From: Kribbella soli
GTDB taxonomy: Bacteria > Actinomycetota > Actinomycetes > Propionibacteriales > Kribbellaceae
Assembly: GCF_004331345.1 (NCBI RefSeq)
Contig: NZ_SJJZ01000001.1
Location: 2,418,001-2,482,000 of the forward strand
Reading direction: 5' to 3'
DNA length: 64,000 nucleotides
Shown one piece after another: positions 51,461 to 60,922 of the stretch. Under the pieces are notes generated by a model. The model ran no database searches, was not told the origin of the DNA, and saw only the letters and a program-made list of their open reading frames with translations. The stretch's first letter is position 1; every line of letters starts with the position of its first letter. The translations under genes were made by a program, and so were the position numbers.

Positions 51461-52516
51461 CGTGCGGACCACGAGCTCCGGCGTGAATGTCACGCGCTGG
51501 TGTTCGTGGTCCGGGTTCGACGACTCGTCCAGCAGCAACTCCGCGGCCGTCCGGCCGAGCAGCTGCCGCGGCTGACGTACTGACGTCAGCGGTACGGCGG
51601 CCGCCTCCGCGAACTCGATGTCGTCGTACCCGACGATCGCGAGATCCTCCGGAACGCGCAGTCCGAGACTCACGCACTGTTGCAGCAACCCCAACGCCAG
51701 CAGGTCGTTCGCGCAGAACGCGGCCGTCGGCCGGCGATCCGCCGGGAGTCCCGCAAGTCGTTGCCCTGCGCCCCTACCTTCGGCGACCGTGAGTGCACCG
51801 GTGGTCAACTCGATCAGGTTCGTGGTCGGTTTCCCGGCGGTCCGCAGTGCGCGGCGGGCGCCGTCGCGGCGGTCGATGACCTGCCCGATCGTGTTCGGCC
51901 CGCCGACGTACGCGATCCGCTCGTGGCCGAGCTCCAGCAGATGCGAGATCGCGAGCTCGCCGCCGAGTACGTCGTTCACCGCGACCGAGCAGTGCGAGGC
52001 GTCGTCGAGCGCACGGTCGACCACGACCACCGGCGTACCGCGCGACGGCAGCTTGCGCAGGCGGGACGAGTTCTGGTCGATCGGCGTGATCAGGATGCCC
52101 TGGACGCGTTGCTGCTCGAGCAGATCCAGGTACGCCGCCTCGCGGTCGGCGTCCTCGCTGCTGGTACAGAGGAACACCGAGAGGCCGGCCGCCTGCGCCG
52201 CCTCCTCGACGCCCTTCGCGACATCGGTGAAGAACGGGTTGCCGGCGTCGAGCATCACGTACGCCAGGATCCGGCTGGAGCCGGCCCGCAGTTGGCGCGC
52301 CGACTCGTTCCGGACGAAGCCGAGCGAGGCCATCGCGGCCTCGACCTTCGCCCGGGTCAGCGGACTGACCACCTCAGGACGGTTCAGGACGTTGGACACG
52401 GTCCCCAGCGAGACGCCGGCGGCCGCGGCGACGGCCTTCACCCCGGCCGCGTGCGGCTTCGGCGCGCGGCGTCGCCGGGTGCGCTCGGGCAGGGCTTCCG
52501 CATCGTCGACCGACAC
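51440..52516 (-). CDS. LacI-family repressor of the rhamnose operon
   Basis: A 358-residue LacI/GalR regulator. The helix-turn-helix and hinge lie at about residues 25-75 (VKAVAAAAGVSLGTVSNVLNRP), with the sugar-binding domain after it. It is divergent from the rhamnose operon, and two TTGAAA-type half-palindromes lie in the gap, so it probably represses that operon and itself until a rhamnose metabolite binds. The GTG at 52516 follows GGAGGGAGG. Confidence 0.9.
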   Translation of the reverse strand: MSVDDAEALPERTRRRRAPKPHAAGVKAVAAAAGVSLGTVSNVLNRPEVVSPLTRAKVEAAMASLGFVRNESARQLRAGSSRILAYVMLDAGNPFFTDVAKGVEEAAQAAGLSVFLCTSSEDADREAAYLDLLEQQRVQGILITPIDQNSSRLRKLPSRGTPVVVVDRALDDASHCSVAVNDVLGGELAISHLLELGHERIAYVGGPNTIGQVIDRRDGARRALRTAGKPTTNLIELTTGALTVAEGRGAGQRLAGLPADRRPTAAFCANDLLALGLLQQCVSLGLRVPEDLAIVGYDDIEFAEAAAVPLTSVRQPRQLLGRTAAELLLDESSNPDHEHQRVTFTPELVVRTSTRGTL

Positions 52517-52534
52517 GAGAACCTCCCTCCGCAC

Positions 52535-52547
52535 TTGAAACGTCTTA
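52535..52547. promoter_or_regulatory. LacI-type operator half, regulator side
   Basis: TTGAAACGTCTTA is a degenerate TTGAAA-CG-TTTCAA palindrome 18 bp from the lacI-type gene start. It matches the better site at 52667. Confidence 0.5.
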
Positions 52548-52666
52548 GCGGCCGCAGAATACCCGCTCCCTGCGGAGTCTCCGCAGTACCAGTCCGGGAT
52601 CGGCCGCAAATCCCGGGCAGCCTCTTGACGGCCCCCAGCCCGCAAGCTTAGCGTCGGGGCACTCTC

Positions 52667-52680
52667 TTGAAACCTTTCAT
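52667..52680. promoter_or_regulatory. LacI-type operator, operon side
   Basis: TTGAAACCTTTCAT is a near-perfect palindrome (TTGAAA-N2-TTTCAA with one mismatch), 31 bp before the start of the ABC ATPase fragment. Confidence 0.65.
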
Positions 52681-52711
52681 CCAAAACTCCTGGCCCGGGA
52701 CGGAGGTGACC

Positions 52712-53791
52712 ATGTCCGACGGTGCGCCGATCCTGCGGGTGCGAGAGGTGTCGAAGTCCTTCGGAGCGGTCGCCGCCGTCCGGGACGTCTCCTTCGACCT
52801 GTACGGCGGTGAGGCGCACGCCCTGGTCGGTGAGAACGGGGCCGGGAAGTCAACGATCGTGAACATGCTGGCCGGCGTGCACCGCCCGGACGCCGGAGCC
52901 ATCGAGCTGGGCGGCCATCCGCAGGACCTGACTACCCCGGCCGACGCCAAGGCCGCCGGGATCGCCGTCATCTACCAGGAGCCGACGCTCTTCCCGGACC
53001 TGTCCGTCGCGGAGAACATCGCGATGGGCCGCCAGCCGCTGGGGCGTTTCAAAACCATCGACCGGGCCGCGATGGTCCGGCAGACCGCCCAGCTGTTCGC
53101 CCGGCTCGGCGTGTCGATCGATCCGAACCGTCCGGCCCGCGGCCTGTCGATCGCCGACCAGCAGCTGGTCGAGATCGCCAAGGCGCTGTCCGCCGACGCC
53201 CGCGTGGTCGTGATGGACGAGCCGACCGCGGCGCTGACCGGCGTCGAGGTCGAGCGCCTGTTCGCGGTCGCCCGCTCGCTGCGCGACGACGGCGCTGCGG
53301 TCATGTTCATCTCGCACCGGTTCGAGGAAGTCACCGCGCTCTGCCAGCGGGTCACGATCATGCGCGACGGCCGGCACGTCTCGACCGACCTGCTGAGCGA
53401 CCTCACCGTCGACGGGATGGTCCGCAAGATGCTCGGCCGCGACCTCGGCGCCCTCTTCCCCAAGCAGGACGTCGAACCCGGCGCGGTCGCCGTCAGCGTC
53501 CGTAACCTGACCCGCGACCCGGTGTACGTCGACGTATCGTTCGACGTCCGCGCCGGCGAGATCGTTGCGCTGGCCGGCCTGGTCGGATCCGGCCGGTCCG
53601 AGGTCGTGCAGTCGATCTCCGGCGTCGATCCGCGCGACTCCGGCACGGTCGAAGTGGGCGGCAAGATCCTCCCGCCGGGTTCACCGAAGCGGGCGATGGC
53701 GGCCGGTGTCGCGCTCGTACCGGAGGATCGTCGCCAGCAGGGCCCGCCGACCGAGTTCACCGCCGCCAACATCGACCAGTTCAACTTCTGA
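52712..53791 (+). pseudogene. Truncated rhamnose ABC ATPase fused to substrate-binding-protein tail
   Basis: The 359-codon frame starts as a double-domain sugar ABC ATPase of the RbsA/RhaT type: domain 1 is complete (Walker A GENGAGKS at 40-47, Walker B VVVMDEP at 166-172), and domain 2 begins normally (GLVGSGRSE) up to VPEDRRQQG at residue 344. Normal members then continue for about 150 residues, with signature and Walker B of domain 2. Here the frame ends after GPPTEFTAANIDQFNF, which resembles the end of rhamnose-binding protein RhaS. Both permease genes and most of the binding protein are absent. I infer an in-frame deletion with its junction near 53741. The ATG follows GGAGGTGACC. The product cannot be a working transporter ATPase. 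Confidence 0.8.
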
Positions 53792-53801
53792 GGGCGCCTT
53801 C

Positions 53802-54134
53802 GTGAATCGCTACTGCTTCTGCCTCCAGGTCCGCCCGGACCGCCTGGACGAGTACGTCGACCGGCACCGCGACGTCTGGCCTGACATGCAGGCCGCGCTG
53901 CGGGACTCGGGCTGGCACAACTACTCGCTCTTCCTCCGCGACGACGGCCTGCTGATCGGGTACGTCGAGTCCGAGGACCTGGAGGCGGCGCAGAAGGCGA
54001 TGGCGGCGACCGATGTCAACACCCGCTGGCAAGCCCAGATGACCGAATTCTTCACAGGTATAGACGGCCGGCCGCCGGACGAGTCGTTCCTGCTGCTGCC
54101 CGAGATCTTCCATCTGAAAGAGGACCAACCATGA
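53802..54134 (+). CDS. rhaM: L-rhamnose mutarotase
   Basis: A 110-residue ferredoxin-like protein of the RhaM family with the active-site region YVDRHRDVWPDMQAAL and HNYSLFL. It interconverts alpha- and beta-L-rhamnose so that the isomerase is supplied. The GTG at 53802 follows GAGGGCGCCTTC, 10 bp after the chimeric ATPase stop. The stop overlaps the rhaI start (ATGA). Confidence 0.95.
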   Translation: MNRYCFCLQVRPDRLDEYVDRHRDVWPDMQAALRDSGWHNYSLFLRDDGLLIGYVESEDLEAAQKAMAATDVNTRWQAQMTEFFTGIDGRPPDESFLLLPEIFHLKEDQP

Positions 54135-55294
54135 CGACCGAAGCCGTGAAGGCCGCCCTCAGCCGCCAGGAGATCGAGCTGCCCTCGTGGGCGTTCGGGA
54201 ACTCCGGCACCCGGTTCAAGGTGTTCAGCCAGCCCGGGGTGCCGCGGTCGCCGGAGGAGAAGATCGCCGACGCGGCCGTCGTCCACAGGTACACCGGGGT
54301 CGCGCCGAGCGTGGCGCTGCACATCCCCTGGGACAAGGTCGAGGACTACGGGGCGCTGGCGGCGTACGCCAAGGAGCAGGGTGTCCGGCTCGGGGCGATC
54401 AACAGCAACGTGTTCCAGGACGACGACTACAAGCTGGGCAGCGTCACCAACCCGGATCCCGCGGTCCGCCGGAAGGCCACCGACCACCTGCTCGAATGCG
54501 TCGACATCATGGACGCGACCGGGTCCCGCGACCTGAAGCTGTGGTTCTCCGACGGCACCAACTACCCCGGTCAGGACGACATCCAGGACCGTCAGGACCG
54601 GCTCGCGACCGCGCTGAGGGAGGTGTACGACCGGCTCGGTGACGACCAGCGGATGTTGCTCGAGTACAAGCTGTTCGAGCCGGCCTTCTACACCACGGAT
54701 GTGCCGGACTGGGGTACGTCGTACGCGCACTGTCTCGAACTGGGGCCGAAGGCCACGGTCTGTATCGACACCGGGCACCACGCACCGGGGACGAACATCG
54801 AGTTCATCGTGGCGTTCCTGCTCCGGACCCAGAAGCTCGGCGCGTTCGACTTCAACAGCCGGTTCTACGCCGACGACGACCTGATGGTCGGGGCCGCGGA
54901 CCCGTTCCAGCTGTTCCGGATCATGAACGAGATCGTCCGCGGCGACGCGCTCGACCCGGACCGCGGGATCGCGTTCATGCTCGACCAGTGCCACAACATC
55001 GAGGAGAAGATCCCCGCGATCATCCGCTCGGTGATGAACGTCCAGGAGGCCACCGCGAAGGCGCTGCTGGTCGACCGCGACGTACTGCGCAAGGCCCAGC
55101 AGGAGGGCGACGTACTGGGTGCGAACGCGGCGCTGATGGATGCCTACAACACCGACGTCCGGCCGCTGCTCGCCGAACTGCGCGAGTCGCAGGGCCTGGA
55201 CGCGGACCCGGTCGCGGCGTACAAGCGCAGCGGCTACTTCGAGCAGATCACCAAGGACCGAGCCGACGGCCAGCAGGCCGGATGGGGAGCATGA
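54131..55294 (+). CDS. rhaI: L-rhamnose isomerase, RhaI type
   Basis: A 387-residue TIM-barrel sugar isomerase. It has the metal ligands expected in LEYKLFEPAF (Glu), CIDTGHHAPG (Asp/His) and FDFNSRFYADDDL (Asp). It turns L-rhamnose into L-rhamnulose. It is the Pseudomonas/actinobacterial RhaI type, not E. coli RhaA. Start and stop overlap both neighbours by 4 nt. Confidence 0.95.
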   Translation: MTTEAVKAALSRQEIELPSWAFGNSGTRFKVFSQPGVPRSPEEKIADAAVVHRYTGVAPSVALHIPWDKVEDYGALAAYAKEQGVRLGAINSNVFQDDDYKLGSVTNPDPAVRRKATDHLLECVDIMDATGSRDLKLWFSDGTNYPGQDDIQDRQDRLATALREVYDRLGDDQRMLLEYKLFEPAFYTTDVPDWGTSYAHCLELGPKATVCIDTGHHAPGTNIEFIVAFLLRTQKLGAFDFNSRFYADDDLMVGAADPFQLFRIMNEIVRGDALDPDRGIAFMLDQCHNIEEKIPAIIRSVMNVQEATAKALLVDRDVLRKAQQEGDVLGANAALMDAYNTDVRPLLAELRESQGLDADPVAAYKRSGYFEQITKDRADGQQAGWGA

Positions 55295-57330
55295 GAGTGA
55301 GCGACACTGCAGCCGAGCTCGTTGCGCGTAGCAACCGACTGGGTGCCGATCCACGCAACACGAACTACGCCGGCGGAAACACGTCGGCGAAGGGTACGGA
55401 GACCGATCCGGTCACCCAGCAACCCGTCGACCTGCTGTGGGTGAAGGGGTCCGGTGGTGATCTGGGCACGTTGACCTCGGCAGGCTTGGCTGTGCTCAGG
55501 CTCGACCGGTTGAACTCGCTCGTCGACGTGTACCCGGGCGTGGACCGTGAGGACGAGATGGTCGCCGCGTTCGACTACTGCCTGCACGGCAAGGGCGGAG
55601 CGGCGCCGTCGATCGATACCGCGATGCACGGGCTGGTCGATGCCCCTCATGTCGACCATCTGCACCCGGACTCCGGGATCGCGCTGGCGACTGCGGCGGA
55701 CGGCGAGAAGCTGACCGCGGAATGCTTCGGCGACCGCGTGGTGTGGGTGCCGTGGCGGCGCCCCGGGTTCCAGCTCGGGCTGGACATCGCGGCCGTGAAG
55801 CGGGACAACCCGCAGGCCATCGGCTGCATCCTGGGCGGCCACGGCATCACCGCGTGGGGCAACACGTCCGAGGAGTGCGAGGCGAACTCCCTGGAGATCA
55901 TCCGTACGGCGGAACGCTTCCTGGCCGACCGCGGTGTCGCCGAGCCGTTCGGCGCGGTCGTCTCCGGCTACGAACCCCTGCCGACCGACGAACGTCGCGC
56001 CCGGGCCGCCGCACTCGCACCCGTCATCCGTGGGCTCGCGTCGACGGACAAGCCCCAGGTCGGGCACTTCAACGACTCCGACGTCGTGCTCGAGTTCACC
56101 GCCCGGGAGAGGCTGGCTGAGCTGGCCGCGCTCGGTACCTCATGCCCTGACCACTTCCTGCGGACGAAGGTGCGCCCGCTGGTGCTGGACCTGCCGGCGA
56201 CTGCTCCGCTGGAAGATGCGGTCGCGCGGCTGAAGGAGCTGCACGAGGCGTATCGCGAGGACTACGCGGCTTACTACAACCGGCACGCCGAGCCGGACAG
56301 CCCGGCGATGCGGGGCGCCGACCCGGCGATCGTGCTCGTCCCTGGCGTCGGGATGTTCAGCTTCGGAAAGGACAAGCAGACCGCGCGGGTGGCCGGCGAG
56401 TTCTACGTGAACGCGATCAACGTGATGCGGGGCGCCGAGGCGGTGTCGACGTACGCGCCGATCGACGAGCGGGAGAAGTTCCGGATCGAGTACTGGGCGC
56501 TGGAGGAGGCGAAGCTGCAGCGGATGCCGCGGCCGAAGCCGCTCGCTACCCGGGTCGCCTTCGTGACCGGTGGCGGGTCGGGCATCGGGAAGGCGATCGC
56601 GCAACGGCTGGCCGCCGAGGGCGCGTGCGTTGTCGTCGCGGACCTCGACCTGGCCGCGGCCGAGGCGGTGGCGAAGGAGATCGGTTCCACCGACGTGGCC
56701 GTCGCCGTTGGCGCGGACGTGTCGTCGGCGGACGCGGTCGAGGCCGCGCTGCGCGAGGCGGTGCTGGCCTTCGGTGGTGTCGACCTGATCGTCAACAACG
56801 CCGGGCTGTCGATCTCGAAGTCGTTGCTGGAGACAACGGAACGCGACTGGGACCTGCAGCACGACGTGATGGCGAAGGGCTCGTTCCTGGTCTCACGGGC
56901 GGCCGCAAAGGTGCTCATCGACCAGGGCATGGGCGGCGACATCGTCTACATCTCCAGCAAGAACTCGGTATTCGCCGGCCCGAACAACGTCGCGTACGGC
57001 TCCGCGAAGGCGGACCAGGCGCACCAGGTACGGCTGCTCGCGGCCGAGCTCGGCGAGTACGGGGTCCGGGTCAACGGCGTGAACCCCGACGGCGTCGTCC
57101 GCGGATCCGGGATCTTCGCCGGCGGCTGGGGAGCGAAGCGGGCCGCGGTGTACGGCGTACCGGAAGAGGAACTCGGTGCGTACTACGCGCAGCGGACCCT
57201 GCTGAAGCGTGAGGTGCTGCCGGAGAACGTCGCGGCCGCGGTGTTCGCGCTGACCGGTGGGGATCTGACTCACACAACCGGCCTGCACGTCCCCGTCGAC
57301 GCCGGCGTGGCCGCCGCCTTCCTGCGCTAG
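55291..57330 (+). CDS. rhaEW: Bifunctional rhamnulose-1-phosphate aldolase/L-lactaldehyde dehydrogenase
   Basis: A 679-residue fusion. The class II aldolase half (about 1-400) has zinc-site histidines H120, H123 and H125. The short-chain dehydrogenase half (about 418-679) has TGGGSGIG at 426-433 and the catalytic Y569-x3-K573. It splits L-rhamnulose 1-phosphate into DHAP and L-lactaldehyde and oxidises the latter to L-lactate with NAD. The start overlaps the rhaI stop (ATGA). The combined symbol follows the fused-domain naming in the literature. Confidence 0.93.
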   Translation: MRVSDTAAELVARSNRLGADPRNTNYAGGNTSAKGTETDPVTQQPVDLLWVKGSGGDLGTLTSAGLAVLRLDRLNSLVDVYPGVDREDEMVAAFDYCLHGKGGAAPSIDTAMHGLVDAPHVDHLHPDSGIALATAADGEKLTAECFGDRVVWVPWRRPGFQLGLDIAAVKRDNPQAIGCILGGHGITAWGNTSEECEANSLEIIRTAERFLADRGVAEPFGAVVSGYEPLPTDERRARAAALAPVIRGLASTDKPQVGHFNDSDVVLEFTARERLAELAALGTSCPDHFLRTKVRPLVLDLPATAPLEDAVARLKELHEAYREDYAAYYNRHAEPDSPAMRGADPAIVLVPGVGMFSFGKDKQTARVAGEFYVNAINVMRGAEAVSTYAPIDEREKFRIEYWALEEAKLQRMPRPKPLATRVAFVTGGGSGIGKAIAQRLAAEGACVVVADLDLAAAEAVAKEIGSTDVAVAVGADVSSADAVEAALREAVLAFGGVDLIVNNAGLSISKSLLETTERDWDLQHDVMAKGSFLVSRAAAKVLIDQGMGGDIVYISSKNSVFAGPNNVAYGSAKADQAHQVRLLAAELGEYGVRVNGVNPDGVVRGSGIFAGGWGAKRAAVYGVPEEELGAYYAQRTLLKREVLPENVAAAVFALTGGDLTHTTGLHVPVDAGVAAAFLR

Positions 57331-57339
57331 GGGTGTCTG

Positions 57340-58740
57340 ATGGTCAAGACTCGGATCGGGTTGGTCGCGGGCGGCTTGGGTGCCTACTGGCCGCAGTTCC
57401 CGGACCTGCTGCCGCAGCTGCAGGCGTCCGCGCGGCGGGTGTCCGAGCGGTTCTCGGCGCTGGACTGCGAGGTAGTGGACGTCGGGTTCATCTCCGATGC
57501 GCAGGAAGGTGCAGCGGCAGCGGAGAAGCTGCGGATGGCGGACTGCGATCTGATCGTCGGCTTCCTCACGACGTACATGACCGCGTCGATGCTGGTCCCG
57601 GTTGCCCAGCGGAGCGGGGCGCCGGTGCTGTTGCTGAACCTGCAGCCGACCGAGACGATGGATCACGCGAACTTCGACACCGGCGCCTGGCTCGCGTACT
57701 GCGGCGCCTGTCCGCTGCCGGAGATGGCGAACGCGTTCGAGCGGTGTGGGATCGACTTCCGGTCGGTGTCCGGCTACCTGGAGGACGAGCGGGCCTGGGC
57801 GCGGATCGACCGGTGGATCCGCGCCGCCGGAGTACGCGCCGCGCTGCGGCACGGGCGGCACGGCCTGCTCGGGCATCTGTACCCGGGGATGATGGACGTG
57901 ATCACCGATCCGACGCTGGTGTCCGCGCAACTCGGCGGGCATGTGGAGATCCTGGAGATCGACGACCTCCGGGTACGGGTGGAGAAGGTCACCGACGCGG
58001 AGACAGCGGCCAGGATGGAGGTCGCCCGGGAGATCTTCACTCTCGACGACTCGGTGAAGGACGAGGACTTCCGGTGGGGCGCCACGGTTTCGGTCGCCCT
58101 GGATCGGCTCGTCGAGGACTTTTCCCTTGATTCGTTGGCCTATTACCACCGCGGGCTCGACGGCGAGACGCACGAGCGGGTCGCGGCCGGGATGATCCTC
58201 GGTGCTTCGTTGCTGACTGCAAGGGGTGTGCCGGCGGCCGGTGAGTACGAGTTGCGGACGTCGCTGGCAATGCTGGTGATGGACAAGCTCGGGGCCGGTG
58301 GATCGTTCACCGAGCTGCAGGCGTTGAACTTCCGCGACAACGTGGTCGAGATGGGGCACGACGGACCGGCGCATCTGGCGATCTCGGCGCGGAAGCCGTT
58401 GCTGCGAGGGCTGGGTGTGTACCACGGCAAGCGCGGGTGGGGCGTGTCGGTGGAGTTCGACGTACAGCAGGGGCCGGTGACGCTGTGCGGTCTGGGGCAG
58501 CGGCGGGACGGGTCGTTCAATCTGATCGCTTCCGAGGGGACCGTCGTACCTGGACCGCTGCTGCAGATCGGAAACACGACGTCGCGGGTGGACTTCGGGT
58601 GTGATCCCGGAGAGTGGACCGACGCGTGGTCGGCCTCCGGGGTCGCGCATCACTGGGCTCTAGGGACGGGGCACCGGGCTGCTGACCTGGCCGCAGTCGC
58701 CGATCTGATGCACCTCGACCTCACGGTGGTCGCGCCGTGA
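57340..58740 (+). CDS. L-fucose/L-arabinose isomerase-family protein
   Basis: A 466-residue protein of the L-fucose/L-arabinose isomerase superfamily. The N-terminal GLVAGGLGAYWPQF and VGFLTTYMTASML match the first domain, and NLQPTETMDH the substrate region. Its role in the rhamnose operon is unclear, since RhaI already does the rhamnose step; it may isomerise another deoxysugar. GGGGTGTCTG precedes the ATG, 9 bp after rhaEW, and its stop overlaps rhaB (GTGA). Confidence 0.85.
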   Translation: MVKTRIGLVAGGLGAYWPQFPDLLPQLQASARRVSERFSALDCEVVDVGFISDAQEGAAAAEKLRMADCDLIVGFLTTYMTASMLVPVAQRSGAPVLLLNLQPTETMDHANFDTGAWLAYCGACPLPEMANAFERCGIDFRSVSGYLEDERAWARIDRWIRAAGVRAALRHGRHGLLGHLYPGMMDVITDPTLVSAQLGGHVEILEIDDLRVRVEKVTDAETAARMEVAREIFTLDDSVKDEDFRWGATVSVALDRLVEDFSLDSLAYYHRGLDGETHERVAAGMILGASLLTARGVPAAGEYELRTSLAMLVMDKLGAGGSFTELQALNFRDNVVEMGHDGPAHLAISARKPLLRGLGVYHGKRGWGVSVEFDVQQGPVTLCGLGQRRDGSFNLIASEGTVVPGPLLQIGNTTSRVDFGCDPGEWTDAWSASGVAHHWALGTGHRAADLAAVADLMHLDLTVVAP

Positions 58741-60161
58741 AGCGGGTAGCGGCGGTGGATCTCGGGGCCTCGAGCGGGCGGGTGATGCTCGGCGAGGTGG
58801 GCGCCGACGTCCTCGAGCTGCGTGAGCTGAACCGCTTCTGGAACGGTCCGGTGCGTGTGAGCGGCCGACTGCACTGGGACGTCCTGCACCTCCACCGCTC
58901 GATCCTGGAGGGTTTGCAGGCCGCGGGACCGCTCGACGGCATCGGCATCGACTCCTGGGCAGTCGACTACGGACTGCTCGACGAGAGCGGTCGTCTGCTG
59001 GGCAACCCCGTCCACTACCGCGACTCGCGCACAGACGGCGTGATGGAACGCGTCCTGTCGACGATCCCTGCAACAGAGCTGTACGCCGTCACGGGCCTGC
59101 AGCAGCTCCCGTTCAACACCATCTACCAACTGGCCGCTGAGAAGCTGCCGGTCGACGCAGCCAGGCTGCTGATGATCCCTGACCTGCTGGCGTATTGGCT
59201 GACAGGAGAGATCGGTGTGGAGCGGACGAACGCCTCTACTACGCAGCTGTACGACGTGTTGGCGCGGGACTGGAGCGACTCGCTGATCTCGAGGCTGGGA
59301 TTGCCTCGCCGGATCCTCCCCGGGCTATTGGAGCCGGGCGATGTGGTCGGGACTGCACTTCCGGACGAGACCGGGTTGGCGCCGGGAATTCCGGTGATCG
59401 CTGTCGGGTCGCACGACACGGCTTCGGCTGTGGTCGCGGTGCCTGCGGTGGGTGAGCGGTTCGCATACATCTCCTCAGGGACCTGGTCGCTGGTCGGGCT
59501 CGAGCTCGATGCGCCGGTCCTGACGGACGACGCGCGCGAGGCGAACTTCACCAACGAAGGCGGCGTCGACGGGCGGACCCGGTTCCTGCGGAACGTGATG
59601 GGGCTGTGGATCCTGCAGGAATGCCAACGGGTCTGGGGCGATGACGACCTGCCCGGGCTGCTGCGAGACGCCGCCGGCGCGCCGCCGTTCGCCGTACTGA
59701 TCGATCCGGACGCGCCCGAGTTCCTTGCGCCGGGCAACATGCCCGCGCGGATCGAGGAGCAGTGCCGGGCGACCGGTCAGGACGCGCCTCGATCTCGCGG
59801 CGCGGTGGTTCGCTGCATCCTGGAGAGCCTCGCGCTCGCCTACCGCCGGACGTTACGTGCCGCGCAGACGATCGCGGACCGAGAGGTCGACGTACTGCAT
59901 GTGATCGGCGGTGGTTCGCAGAACGAACTGCTCTGCCAGCTCACCGCCGATGCGTGCGGCGTACCGGTCCTCGCCGGGCCCGTCGAGGCCTCCGCGCTGG
60001 GCAACGTCCTCGTCCAAGCTCGCGCTCTCGGCGAGCCCTTCCCGGACCTCAGCGCGATGCGCGCCCTGGTCCGGTCCACACACTCCCTGCGGCGCTTCGA
60101 CCCGCAGGGTAAACCGGCCGACTGGGACGCCGCCGAGTCCCGGGTGTTCGGAACAAGGTGA
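58737..60161 (+). CDS. rhaB: Rhamnulokinase
   Basis: A 474-residue FGGY-family kinase. It starts VAAVDLGASSGRVMLGEV as rhamnulokinases do; the ATPase motifs IGIDSWAVDYGLLD and ISSGTWSLVGLE are clear. It phosphorylates L-rhamnulose at O1. The GTG start overlaps the isomerase-family stop, and its own stop overlaps a GTG of the small HTH gene. Confidence 0.94.
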   Translation: MKRVAAVDLGASSGRVMLGEVGADVLELRELNRFWNGPVRVSGRLHWDVLHLHRSILEGLQAAGPLDGIGIDSWAVDYGLLDESGRLLGNPVHYRDSRTDGVMERVLSTIPATELYAVTGLQQLPFNTIYQLAAEKLPVDAARLLMIPDLLAYWLTGEIGVERTNASTTQLYDVLARDWSDSLISRLGLPRRILPGLLEPGDVVGTALPDETGLAPGIPVIAVGSHDTASAVVAVPAVGERFAYISSGTWSLVGLELDAPVLTDDAREANFTNEGGVDGRTRFLRNVMGLWILQECQRVWGDDDLPGLLRDAAGAPPFAVLIDPDAPEFLAPGNMPARIEEQCRATGQDAPRSRGAVVRCILESLALAYRRTLRAAQTIADREVDVLHVIGGGSQNELLCQLTADACGVPVLAGPVEASALGNVLVQARALGEPFPDLSAMRALVRSTHSLRRFDPQGKPADWDAAESRVFGTR

Positions 60162-60166
60162 TCAGC

Positions 60167-60409
60167 ATGACCGTCCTCCCCCAGGAACTTCGACCCCTCG
60201 CGCGACGGGTGCCGCCGCGCGAGATCAGTCACGACGACCTGCAACTCCTCCGGTTGCTCGCCACCGGCCTCCCGGTCGACGGCGTCGCCCGGCGCCTCGA
60301 CCTGTCCGAACGCACCGTCCGCCGGCGCACCCGGCTGATCTGCGACCGCCTCGGCTTCAGCACCGCCATCGAAGCCATCGTCTGGGCCGCCCGCCGCGGT
60401 CTCGTCTGA
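60167..60409 (+). CDS. Stand-alone LuxR-type helix-turn-helix protein
   Basis: An 80-residue protein that is almost only a LuxR/GerE-type helix-turn-helix (LLATGLPVDGVARRLDLSERTVRRRTRLI, then a long helix ending AARRGLV). There is no sensor or receiver domain. The ATG at 60167 has AAGGTGATC upstream; the GTG at 60158, which overlaps the rhaB stop, would add three residues. Its place as the last gene of the rhamnose operon suggests feedback or co-regulation with rhamnose use, which is inference. Confidence 0.8.
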   Translation: MTVLPQELRPLARRVPPREISHDDLQLLRLLATGLPVDGVARRLDLSERTVRRRTRLICDRLGFSTAIEAIVWAARRGLV

Positions 60410-60472
60410 GAGGGGATAGGCGGCGACGGCTCCGGGTACCGGGGGTCCTGATCATCGAGCCGAGGAGGACCG

Positions 60473-60916
60473 ATGGACGGAATGACCATCGTCTGGATTG
60501 TCGTCGCGATCGCCGTACTGGTCATCGTGGTCGCACTGATCGCGAGCGCGATGTCGCGCAGGTCGCAACACCGGGCCGAGCAGCAGGCGTACGAGCACGA
60601 GCAGCAGGCGCGAGCGAGCGCGGCACAGGCCGAGAAGCAGCGCGCTGTGGCCGACGAGGTGGACGCGCGGGCACGCAAGGCGCAGGCTGCCGCCGACGAG
60701 AAGACAGCCGAGGCGCGCCGATTGTCGGCCGGTGCCACCGAACGGCGCGATGCCGCCGCCAACGCCCGCGCGGAATCGGACGATCATCGCACCCAGGCCC
60801 AGAACCTCTGGCCGGACGACGGCTCCCAGAACCGCGAGGGACAGCCGGTCGATCCGGACTGGGACGACGGCAGGCACCCGCACGACCCGCGGCACCCGAA
60901 GCACTCGCAGGGCTGA
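60473..60916 (+). CDS. Membrane-anchored coiled-coil protein
   Basis: A 147-residue protein with one N-terminal membrane helix (about 5-26), a long Ala/Gln/Glu coiled coil (about 30-105), and an acidic/His-rich tail DDGRHPHDPRHPKH. I do not recognise a family. AGGAGGACCG precedes the ATG. It ends 6 bp before convergent ilvA. Confidence 0.75.
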   Translation: MDGMTIVWIVVAIAVLVIVVALIASAMSRRSQHRAEQQAYEHEQQARASAAQAEKQRAVADEVDARARKAQAAADEKTAEARRLSAGATERRDAAANARAESDDHRTQAQNLWPDDGSQNREGQPVDPDWDDGRHPHDPRHPKHSQG

Positions 60917-60922
60917 GAAACG

